From Myxococcaceae bacterium (GTDB lineage Bacteria > Myxococcota > Myxococcia > Myxococcales > Myxococcaceae), in assembly GCA_017881265.1 (NCBI GenBank), contig JADGRA010000077.1, positions 1 to 64,000 of the forward strand: a DNA stretch of 64,000 nt. The letters are read 5' to 3'. This document shows, in pieces, positions 57,312 through 64,000 of the stretch. The position numbers and the translations under genes were made by a program. Position 1 is the first letter of the stretch, and each line of letters starts with the position of its first letter. The notes under the pieces are model-generated. The model saw only the letters and a program-made list of their open reading frames with translations. It was not told where the DNA came from and made no database searches.

Positions 57312-58475
57312 GTGGGGAGCCCCCGGCTTCACGTTGGCTGGTTCGTCCTCGTCACTGGTCGCTCGGCTGGTAACGCCTATCAATCCAAGAGCGTTTGTCT
57401 TTACGCCTCCACTTCCAGACGGTGGCGCCGGCGCCACACAATTCTGACATTCACTCGGGGTGAGCAATTCGTCGAAGTGGCCTCGCTGGACCCGACAGCC
57501 GACCAGTTGAACCTCTACGTCATTTTCTTTGACCAGGCCTGCACATGGGCAGATGCAGGCTGTACTAGCGCTGACCTTTTCACTTCCAGGGTCGAGAGTG
57601 GTTGGAGCAACGTACGCGTCTATGAAAATACAGGCTCGCTCGGCAATACCATTGCCGACTGCAATCAGTGCCACCAGCCGATCGACAGTGTTGGCAATCC
57701 TAATTTGCGTCTTCAGGAAATAACCCCTCCCTACACGCATTTCTTCAGCGCAGGCACCGCAGGAGGCCGGGCCCTCTTGGAAGACTTCCATGCCGCACAC
57801 GGACTAAATGAGAATTACGGCCCCATTCCTGCGTCCATGGTTGATAAGTCTGATCCGTCGCAGCTTGCAGCCTTGGTCGCTGGAGCGGGATTCGCGTCCC
57901 AGCCCAACGCGTTCGATTCCGCCAACATCGAGGCGGAGGTGCAGGCCTCCTCGCCTGAACAGCCGAATGTCAACGTGCCAGCAGGCCGCAGCGCAACCTG
58001 GCAGAGGATTTATGACCAGGCAATCGCGGGCAACTTTATTGCCGTGCCATATCACGACGTAAAGTCCACCGACCCGGCGAAGCTGGCGATTGCGACGAAG
58101 ATTCATACGCAGGTTGCGTCTGGCACGGCGCCCGCCGACACGTTGCCTAACATCTCGGATGTTTTTCTCGAGTCGGCCTATCCCGACTTGGGCTTTTCCC
58201 CCAAAGCGGGTGCCACCGGGCACGAGATGCTGGTCCAGATGTGTCATCAGTGTCACAATTCCAACTTGGACCAGACCATCAGTCGGGCTCGCTTCAACGT
58301 GGACCTCCTGCAGACGATGAGCGTTGAGGAGAAAGCTTCCGCGGTTGCTCGCCTACAACTCGGAGATGAGGACGTGCACAAGATGCCACCGCTCATGTTC
58401 CGGGTGATTTCGGCTGCCGAGGGTGCAGCGATGATTCAAGAGCTGCAGACGCCGCCAACGCCGGGCGACAAATAG
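57312..58475 (+). CDS. di-heme c-type cytochrome, N-terminus uncertain
   Basis: A frame of up to 387 residues with two c-type heme attachment motifs, CNQCH (in TIADCNQCHQPIDS) and CHQCH (in VQMCHQCHNSNLDQ), and HKMPPLMFRVIS near the end, where the Met could be a heme ligand. Both hemes need export and Ccm-type maturation, yet the annotated start (GTG 57312) gives no signal peptide. The first 40 residues (GWFVLVTGRSAGNAYQSKSV, RRWRRRHTILTFTRGEQFVE) look like an interior sequence. The 5' end is probably lost, frameshifted or in a different frame upstream. It is lower in GC than its neighbours. Confidence 0.65.
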   Translation: MGSPRLHVGWFVLVTGRSAGNAYQSKSVCLYASTSRRWRRRHTILTFTRGEQFVEVASLDPTADQLNLYVIFFDQACTWADAGCTSADLFTSRVESGWSNVRVYENTGSLGNTIADCNQCHQPIDSVGNPNLRLQEITPPYTHFFSAGTAGGRALLEDFHAAHGLNENYGPIPASMVDKSDPSQLAALVAGAGFASQPNAFDSANIEAEVQASSPEQPNVNVPAGRSATWQRIYDQAIAGNFIAVPYHDVKSTDPAKLAIATKIHTQVASGTAPADTLPNISDVFLESAYPDLGFSPKAGATGHEMLVQMCHQCHNSNLDQTISRARFNVDLLQTMSVEEKASAVARLQLGDEDVHKMPPLMFRVISAAEGAAMIQELQTPPTPGDK

Positions 58476-58596
58476 GTCGAAGCTCGCCCTGGGCTTTCCC
58501 GGTTGCGTCGCCACCTCGCAGCGTGTGGCGGCTCTGGCGTAGGGCCCGCGGCGAGGGTGGTGCGGGGCTTTCAGCCGAGGTCACACTGAGATGGGC

Positions 58597-59379
58597 TCAC
58601 TGCATGTGCCAGCCATGGCTGACCACCACCGACTGGCCCGTGAGGGCGCGGCTCGGGAAAGAGGCGAGGAACACAGCGAGCTGCGCGACGTCGTCGAGGG
58701 TGGTGAATTCGCCGTCGACTGTGTTCTTCAGCATCACGTTCTTCACCACCTCCTGCTCGCTGATGCCGAGGTCACGGGCCTGCTCGGGAATCTGCTTCTC
58801 CACCAGGGGCGTGCGCACGAAGCCCGGGGCGATGACGTTGCTCCAGATGCCATGCGGAGCGCCCTCCTTGGCCACCGCGCGCGCCAGGCCGAGAATTCCG
58901 TGCTTGGCCGCGACGTAGGGAGCCTTGAGGGGGGAGGCCTCCACCGAGTGCACGCTGCCCATGTAGAGAAGGCAGCCTCCCTTTCCGGCGGCCACCATGT
59001 GGCGCATGCAGGCCCGGGTGGTGAGGAATGCCCCGTCCAGATGAATGGCGAGCAGACGGCGCCACGCCTCGAAGCTGCAGTCCACCACCGCGGCGATGTG
59101 CTGGACCCCCGCGTTGCTCACCAGGACGTCCACGCCTCCGAAGTGCGCCACGAGCGCGTCCACTCCCTGGGTGACTTGGTCTTCCCGGGTGACGTCCATA
59201 CTGACCGCGAGCGCGCTGCCGCCGGAGGCGGTGATGGCCTCGGCCACCGTCCGCGCTCCAGCCGCGTCGACATCCGCCACGCCCACCCGGGCGCCCTCGC
59301 GGGCGAAAGCCTCGGCAATCGCACGCCCGATGCCGCTTGCTGCCCCCGTCACCAGTGCCACACGGCCCTTCATACGCAT
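58597..59379 (-). CDS. short-chain dehydrogenase, 3-hydroxybutyrate dehydrogenase-like
   Basis: A 260-residue SDR. The NAD(P)-binding TGAASGIG is at residues 11-18 and the acidic residue in VGVADVDA favours NAD. NNAG is present as SNAG in [12 protein letters not shown]. The catalytic Ser lies in [15 protein letters not shown], with the Y-x-x-x-K in [28 protein letters not shown] and [16 protein letters not shown] are close to 3-hydroxybutyrate dehydrogenases, which interconvert 3-hydroxybutyrate and acetoacetate. GAGAGGAA precedes ATG 59379. It is divergent from the Liv transporter operon (165-base gap). Confidence 0.88.
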   Translation of the reverse strand: MRMKGRVALVTGAASGIGRAIAEAFAREGARVGVADVDAAGARTVAEAITASGGSALAVSMDVTREDQVTQGVDALVAHFGGVDVLVSNAGVQHIAAVVDCSFEAWRRLLAIHLDGAFLTTRACMRHMVAAGKGGCLLYMGSVHSVEASPLKAPYVAAKHGILGLARAVAKEGAPHGIWSNVIAPGFVRTPLVEKQIPEQARDLGISEQEVVKNVMLKNTVDGEFTTLDDVAQLAVFLASFPSRALTGQSVVVSHGWHMQ

Positions 59380-59544
59380 AGCGTCATTTCCTCTCTGGCG
59401 AAGGCGCCCGGCGGCGGAAAGGTCCCATCGGCGTCCCCGCGCGCCCCAGCATAGCGGGGAGCGTCGTTAAAGCTCGTTGACGTCTGCGAGGCCACGGGTA
59501 AGGTCCCGCTTCCCGTCGGTCCCCTCGCGCGAAGCGTCGAACCT

Positions 59545-60294
59545 ATGCCCGCAGCTCTCGAGGCTCGAGGTCTTTCCAAAGCCTTCCATGGGTTCACCGC
59601 GGTGGACGGGGTGGACCTCGTCATCGAAGAGGGCGAGACGCACGCCATCATCGGGCCGAATGGCGCGGGGAAGACGACCCTCTTCAACCTGCTCTCCGGC
59701 TTTCTCACCCCCACCGCCGGCCAGGTTTTCCTCTTCGGAGAGGACATCACCCGCATCGCTCCCCACAAGATTGTCCGCCGGGGCCTGTCGCGGAGTTTCC
59801 AAATCTCCTCCGTGTTCGACACCTTGAGCGTCCAGGACAACCTGCTGGTGGCGCTGCAGTCCAGGACGCCCCACCACTGGCGCTTCTGGGAGAACCTGAA
59901 GGTGCTGCTCAAGTTCCAGCCCCAGGCCCGGGAGATTCTGGAGGTGGTGCACGAGCTGGCCCTGGCCCACCGGCCGGCCTCGTCGCTCTCCCACGGCGAG
60001 AAACGGAATCTCGAGATTGGCATCTCGCTGACGCAGGCGCCGCGCGTGCTGCTGCTCGACGAGCCGACGTCCGGCATGGGCACGGACGACGTGCAGCGGA
60101 TGGTGGCACTCGGCAAGAAGGTGGCCGAGGGCAGGACGCTGGTGCTGGTGGAGCACAACATGGGGGTAGTGGCGCAGCTGGCGGACCGCATCACCGTGCT
60201 TCAGCGCGGCCGCATTCTCGCGCAGGGGACGTACGACGAGGTGCGGAAGAACCCGCATGTCATCGAGGCCTACCTGGGTGAGGAGGTTGGCTGA
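59545..60294 (+). CDS. livG: branched-chain amino acid ABC transporter ATP-binding protein LivG
   Basis: A 249-residue ATPase with Walker A GPNGAGKTT (about residue 33), signature SLSHGEKRNLEIG, Walker B RVLLLDEPTSGMG and switch His in VLVEHNMGVVA. The LivG-specific insertion after the Walker A strand (TRIAPHKIVRRGLSRSFQIS) and length identify it within the Liv family rather than another importer class. It powers uptake of branched-chain amino acids or related compounds. It is the first gene of the operon, followed by the LivF gene four bases after its stop codon. Confidence 0.9.
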   Translation: MPAALEARGLSKAFHGFTAVDGVDLVIEEGETHAIIGPNGAGKTTLFNLLSGFLTPTAGQVFLFGEDITRIAPHKIVRRGLSRSFQISSVFDTLSVQDNLLVALQSRTPHHWRFWENLKVLLKFQPQAREILEVVHELALAHRPASSLSHGEKRNLEIGISLTQAPRVLLLDEPTSGMGTDDVQRMVALGKKVAEGRTLVLVEHNMGVVAQLADRITVLQRGRILAQGTYDEVRKNPHVIEAYLGEEVG

Positions 60295-60298
60295 GCCG

Positions 60299-60991
60299 AT
60301 GCTCGAGGTGCGCGACTTGCAGGCCTTCTACGGCAAGAGCCACGTCCTGCATGGCGTCAGCTTGAGCGTGAAGCACGGGGAGGTGGTGAGCCTCATCGGC
60401 CGCAACGGCGCGGGCAAGAGCACTACCCTCAAGTCCCTGATGGGCGTCTTGCCCGACCGCCGTGGCACCATCACCTTCGACGGCCGGGACATTACCCGGA
60501 TGACCTCGGACCGAATCGCCCGGCTGGGCATGGCGTGGGTCCCTGAGGAGCGCGCCATCTTCTCCACCCTCACCGTGCGCGAGAACCTCGAGCTGCCCCC
60601 GCTGCTGCGGCCCGGGGGCTGGACGCTGGAACGCGTCTACCAGACGTTTCCCATCCTCAAGGAGCGCGGCGCCTTCGCGGGGACGAAGATGTCGGGGGGC
60701 GAGCAGCAGATGCTGGCCATCGTCCGGGTGCTCCGGGCCGCCCCCCGCCTGCTCCTGCTGGACGAGCCGTCGGAGGGCCTGGCGCCGGTCATCGTCCAGC
60801 GGATTGCGCAGATGGTGCTCGAGTTGAAAAAGCAGGGGCTCGCGGTGGTGCTGGTCGAGCAAAACCTGCGCTTTGCGCTGAAGGTGGCCGACCGCCACGT
60901 GCTCGTCGTCGATGGACGCTCGGTGGAGACGCTGACCACCGAGCAGGTCCGCACCCGCGAAAAGGAGCTGCTGGACCACTTGAGTGTGTAA
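60299..60991 (+). CDS. livF: branched-chain amino acid ABC transporter ATP-binding protein LivF
   Basis: A 230-residue ATPase. It starts MLEVRDLQAFYGKSHVLHGV at ATG 60299. Walker A is IGRNGAGKSTTL, signature MSGGEQQMLAIVR, Walker B LLLLDEPSEGLAP, switch VLVEQNLRFAL. The short LivF form without the LivG insert, and 'DGRDITRMTSDRIARLGMAW' with VPEERAIFSTLTVRENL, are typical. It pairs with LivG as a heterodimer on the LivH/LivM channel. It is encoded four bases after LivG. Confidence 0.9.
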   Translation: MLEVRDLQAFYGKSHVLHGVSLSVKHGEVVSLIGRNGAGKSTTLKSLMGVLPDRRGTITFDGRDITRMTSDRIARLGMAWVPEERAIFSTLTVRENLELPPLLRPGGWTLERVYQTFPILKERGAFAGTKMSGGEQQMLAIVRVLRAAPRLLLLDEPSEGLAPVIVQRIAQMVLELKKQGLAVVLVEQNLRFALKVADRHVLVVDGRSVETLTTEQVRTREKELLDHLSV

Positions 60992-61056
60992 TCCCCCCCC
61001 CGGGAAACCGACGCTTGCCAGAACCAAGCGCCTCTCCCGCACCCGAAGGAGACTTC

Positions 61057-62262
61057 ATGAAGACGACCCTGTTGGCAGCACTGCTGCTCGCCCTTCCCGT
61101 TGCAGCACAGCAGCTCTCCGGCGACAAGGTGAAGGTGGGCGTACTGACGGACATGAACGGCGTGTACTCGGCGCTGGCGGGACCCGGCAGTGTGAAGGCC
61201 GCGGAGATGGCTGCCGCGGCCTTCATGAAGAAGCACCCCGAGTACGCCGGGAAAGTGGAAGTCACCGGCGTCGACCACCAGAACAAGCCCGACGTTGCCA
61301 CCAACAAGGCGCTGGAGATGATTGAGCGCGAGGGCGTCGACGCCATCTTCGACACGCCGAACTCGGGCTGCGCCCTGGCCGTCGCCGGCGTCGTCAAAAC
61401 GCGCAACGCGCTCTTCATCGACGTCGGCGCGGGCACCACCGACCTCACCAACGACCAGTGCAACGTGCACACCTACCACTACGCCTACGACAACTACATG
61501 CTGGCCAACGGGACCGGAACGGCCGTCACCAAGCGCGGCGGCAAGACGTGGTTCATCATCTACCCGAAGTACAAGTTCGGGCAGAACCTCGACGCGCAGA
61601 TGAGGAAGGCGGTGGAAACCTCCGGCGGGAAGATGGTGGCTCCGAGCGAGGCGACGCCGTTCCCGAACACCGACTTCTCGAGCTACCTGCTCAAGGCCCA
61701 GTCCCTGAAGCCCCAGGTCTTCGGCACCATGCAGGCCGGGAACGACCTGGTGAACGTGGTGAAGCAGTACAACGAGTTCGCCCTGAAGAAGGGCGGCATC
61801 GGGCTGGCCATCGGACTCCTCTTCGACACCGACGTCGACGCACTGGGGCAGGACGCCTTCTCGGGCGCCGTGGTGACGCTACCGTGGTTCTGGAACCTGG
61901 ACGCGCAGAGCAAGGCCTGGAGCGCGGACTTCGAGAAGGCCTTCGGAAAGAAGCCGTCCTGGGTGCACGGTGGCGTCTACTCGGCCGTCACCACCTACCT
62001 CGAGGCCGTCGCCCGGGCGAAGACGGACAACGCGGACAAGGTGCGCGCGGCGCTGGATGGCTACCAGTTCAGCGACTTCTTCGCGCGCAACGCCAGCATC
62101 CGGCCGCAGGACCACCGCGTCATCCTGGATGTGCTTCAGGTGGAGGTGAAGCCGAAGAGCCAGGCCAAGGAGGAGCGCGACTACTTCACCGTCATCGGCA
62201 AGACGCCGGCGGCGCAGGCCTTCACGCCGCTCTCCGAGTCGACCTGCCAGATGGGCAAGTAA
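61057..62262 (+). CDS. branched-chain amino acid ABC transporter substrate-binding protein
   Basis: A 401-residue periplasmic binding protein. GAAGGAG precedes ATG 61057; the signal peptide is MKTTLLAALLLALPVAAQQ. The Leu/Ile/Val-binding-type (type I) fold begins VKVGVLTDMNGVYSALAGPG and continues with AAEMAAAAFMKKHPEYAGKV, NTDFSSYLLKAQSLKPQVFG and SWVHGGVYSAVTTYLEAVAR. Family members bind branched-chain amino acids, amides or aromatic and C4 compounds; which one cannot be told. It is the third gene of the operon, between the ATPases and the permeases. Confidence 0.9.
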   Translation: MKTTLLAALLLALPVAAQQLSGDKVKVGVLTDMNGVYSALAGPGSVKAAEMAAAAFMKKHPEYAGKVEVTGVDHQNKPDVATNKALEMIEREGVDAIFDTPNSGCALAVAGVVKTRNALFIDVGAGTTDLTNDQCNVHTYHYAYDNYMLANGTGTAVTKRGGKTWFIIYPKYKFGQNLDAQMRKAVETSGGKMVAPSEATPFPNTDFSSYLLKAQSLKPQVFGTMQAGNDLVNVVKQYNEFALKKGGIGLAIGLLFDTDVDALGQDAFSGAVVTLPWFWNLDAQSKAWSADFEKAFGKKPSWVHGGVYSAVTTYLEAVARAKTDNADKVRAALDGYQFSDFFARNASIRPQDHRVILDVLQVEVKPKSQAKEERDYFTVIGKTPAAQAFTPLSESTCQMGK

Positions 62263-62304
62263 GCGACTGGGCCACCGCCCGGCCGAGGGACACCAAGGAG
62301 CCGC

Positions 62305-63180
62305 ATGGGACGCTTGCTGGTCATCCAGATTTTCAACGGACTGGTCAACGGCGCCTTCTACGCCCTGCTCTCCCTCGGCCTGGCGGTCATCTTCGGGATG
62401 TTGCGCATCGTGAACTTCGCGCACGGTGCGATGTACATGCTCGGAGCCTTCACCGCCTACAGCCTGGGCGAGCGCTTCGGCCTCGGCTTCTGGCCATCGC
62501 TGTTCATCGCCCCGGTGCTGCTCGGCCTCTTCGGGGTCCTCATCGAGCGCACCATGCTGCGCCGACTCTACAACCTGGCGCCGGCCTACAACCTGCTGCT
62601 CACCTTCGGCCTGACGCTGGTCATCCAGGACGGGGTCCGGCTCTTCTACGGCATCAGCGGCGCCCCCTACTCCGGCCCGCCCCAGCTCGCCGGCGTCACC
62701 AACCTGGGCTTCGTCGTGTTTCCCACCTACCGCCTCTTCGTCATCGCCGTCTCACTGGCGGTGTGCGGGCTCACCTTCTACCTCATCGACAGGACCCGCC
62801 TCGGCGCGGTGGTACGGGCCTGCACGGAAAACCCAACCGTCACGCGCAGCTTCGGCGTGGACGTCTCCCTGTGGGTGACGGCCGTCTTCGGCTTCGGCAC
62901 GGCCCTAGCCGGGCTTGCCGGCGTGCTGGCCGCACCCATCTACAGCGTCGACCCGCTGATGGGCTCGGAGCTCATCATCACCACCTTCGCGGTGGTCGTC
63001 ATCGGCGGCATGGGCAGCATCCTCGGGTCCATCGTCACTGGCTTTCTGGTGGGCGTCCTGGTGGCCATCGGTTCGGCGCTCTACCCACCCATCGCCAACA
63101 CCCTCGTCTTCATCCTGATGGCGGGGGTGCTGCTGGTGCGCCCGACGGGACTCTTCGGCCTCCCGGAGGGCGGGCGATGA
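62305..63180 (+). CDS. livH: branched-chain amino acid ABC transporter permease LivH
   Basis: A 291-residue inner-membrane permease with about eight spans. It begins MGRLLVIQIFNGLVNGAFYA and has the LivH signatures LRIVNFAHGAMYMLGAF and GLAGVLAAPIYSVDPLMGSE, with VVVIGGMGSILGSIVTGFLV near the end as the ATPase-coupling loop. It forms the channel with LivM. AAGGAG precedes ATG 62305, and its stop overlaps the livM start (ATGA). Confidence 0.92.
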   Translation: MGRLLVIQIFNGLVNGAFYALLSLGLAVIFGMLRIVNFAHGAMYMLGAFTAYSLGERFGLGFWPSLFIAPVLLGLFGVLIERTMLRRLYNLAPAYNLLLTFGLTLVIQDGVRLFYGISGAPYSGPPQLAGVTNLGFVVFPTYRLFVIAVSLAVCGLTFYLIDRTRLGAVVRACTENPTVTRSFGVDVSLWVTAVFGFGTALAGLAGVLAAPIYSVDPLMGSELIITTFAVVVIGGMGSILGSIVTGFLVGVLVAIGSALYPPIANTLVFILMAGVLLVRPTGLFGLPEGGR

Positions 63181-64000
63181 GCGGGCGGAACTGGATCCTC
63201 GTCGGAGCGAGTGCCTTCCTGGTGCTCGTCGGGCTGCCCTTCGTCATCTACCCGGTGGTGGCCCTCGACATCCTCTGCCTGGGCCTGTTCGCGCTCGCCT
63301 TCGACCTGGTGTTCGGCCAGGTCGGGCTCCTCTCCTTCGGACACGCCGCCTTCTGGGGCACCAGCGCCTATGTCACCGGGTGGCTCCTCCTGCATGCGGG
63401 CGCCTCCGTGCCGCTGGCCATGCTCGGCGGCACAGCATCGGCCTTCCTCATCGCCATTCCCATAGGCTTTCTGTCCATCCGCAGCGTGGGCATCTACTTC
63501 TCGATGATTACGCTCGCCTTCGGGCAGATGATCGACTTCATCGCCAAGCAGTGGGAGGACGTGACGGGGGGAGAAAGCGGGATGCCCAACATCCCCCGGC
63601 CATCTCTGTTCGGCCTGGACTTCTCCAACTCGCTGCACGTCTACTGGTTCGGCCTGGTGGTGGCGACGTGTGGCGCCCTGGTGGCCTTCCGCACCATCCA
63701 CTCTCCCTTCGGCGCGGCGCTCCGCGCCATCCGCGACAACGACATCCGGGCGCAGAGCGTCGGGTACGCCACCTGGGCCCACAAGGTGCTCGCGTTTCTG
63801 CTGTCCGCAGCCCTCTCCGGCCTGGCCGGGGCGCTCTTCGTCGTCGCGCACGGCGTCGTCTCACTCGACGTTCTGTCCTGGACGACCAGCGGGCAGGTGG
63901 TGATGACGACGCTCCTGGGCGGCACCGGCACCTTCCTCGGCCCGCTGGTGGGCAGCGCCATCACCGTCCTGTTGCGCGACGCGCTCTCGCGGTCCACCGC
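63177..64000 (+). CDS. livM: branched-chain amino acid ABC transporter permease LivM (partial)
   Basis: The first 274 codons; the 3' end lies beyond the window. The protein starts MSGRNWILVGASAFLVLVGL and shows LivM features: LDILCLGLFALAFDLVFGQV, GLLSFGHAAFWGTSAYVTGW, FSMITLAFGQMIDFIAKQWE, GGESGMPNIPRPSLFGLDFS and ALRAIRDNDIRAQSVGYATW (coupling helix). It overlaps livH by four bases. The order livG-F-binding protein-H-M is the reverse of the common arrangement in which the binding protein and permeases come first. Confidence 0.92.
   Translation, partial: MSGRNWILVGASAFLVLVGLPFVIYPVVALDILCLGLFALAFDLVFGQVGLLSFGHAAFWGTSAYVTGWLLLHAGASVPLAMLGGTASAFLIAIPIGFLSIRSVGIYFSMITLAFGQMIDFIAKQWEDVTGGESGMPNIPRPSLFGLDFSNSLHVYWFGLVVATCGALVAFRTIHSPFGAALRAIRDNDIRAQSVGYATWAHKVLAFLLSAALSGLAGALFVVAHGVVSLDVLSWTTSGQVVMTTLLGGTGTFLGPLVGSAITVLLRDALSRST

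Noticed and set aside
56982-57800. 272-codon minus-strand frame over the cytochrome gene
   Set aside because: The heme motifs lie on the plus strand in a protein-like frame; the antisense translation has no recognisable feature.

Overview
The window reads as high-GC chromosomal DNA of a myxobacterium (Myxococcota). The grounds are the codon usage, many lipoproteins and secreted beta-propeller or cytochrome proteins, paired ECF sigma/anti-sigma genes, and the absence of replicon or virion genes. The assignment is inferred, since no rRNA marker is present.

Layout. 1-2240: GlsB/YeaQ-type membrane protein (cut by the edge), small lipoprotein, CsbD and a tiny DUF3309-like peptide in otherwise empty DNA. 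2440-7892: a scrapyard of IS3 OrfA fragments, a tRNA-Asp 3' fragment that could be an old attachment site, three excisionase-like HTH genes or remnants, and two broken enzymes (serine hydrolase with an in-frame TGA, frameshifted reductase). 8174-13485: lipoprotein, ECF sigma/anti-sigma/Spy-like operon and a propeller-cytochrome lipoprotein. 13539-15731: two genes of unknown function, one probably starting at CTG. 16189-20964: the most unusual stretch. Twenty tRNA genes lie head to tail on the minus strand, followed by an HNH endonuclease gene. A tRNA-like hairpin sits in the array leader. On the opposite strand are a short promoter-to-terminator transcript unit, a tRNA-Pro(TGG)-like gene with an unpaired acceptor stem and a slipin/SPFH gene. 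20721-33962: methyltransferase, FAH-family enzyme, NCS2-type permease, PadR regulator with operator, a coupled DUF3556 + FAD oxidoreductase pair, a phosphoesterase broken by TGA, and a large DUF4038 lipoprotein. 34394-40432: radical SAM protein, DUF3047, a molybdenum-related cluster (oxidoreductase, Mop, outer-membrane protein with a G-tract frameshift, divergent HTH-binding-protein regulator), ECF sigma with membrane partner and a 38-residue Cys-rich secreted peptide. 40545-47514: RND efflux pump and adaptor, small coiled-coil protein, LysR-peroxiredoxin operon. 48630-51463: a lipid-desaturation operon (ribbon-helix-helix regulator, desaturase, lipase, desaturase) headed by a 31-bp perfect palindrome that contains the regulator's start codon. 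51496-58475: response regulator, RNA polymerase omega, two serine hydrolases, a DUF1080-like protein and a c-type cytochrome. 58597-64000: hydroxybutyrate-dehydrogenase-like SDR divergent from a branched-chain amino-acid (Liv) ABC transporter whose last gene runs off the edge.

How the genes work together. Clear operons are ECF sigma/anti-sigma/Spy (9124-10470), DUF3556/FAD oxidoreductase (25666-28748), Mop/molybdopterin oxidoreductase (37148-36365), RND pump (44892-40545), LysR/Prx (47233-45783), desaturase operon (48659-51463) and livGFKHM (59545-64000). The candidate for an undescribed system is the tRNA array with its HNH endonuclease, tRNA-like elements and slipin. A role in replacing or protecting tRNAs after damage is a hypothesis only; no RtcB, Ro60 or toxin gene lies in the window.

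Several frameshifts and stops (5321, ~7683, 30869, C7 tract at 38071) may be real decay or assembly errors and should be checked against reads.
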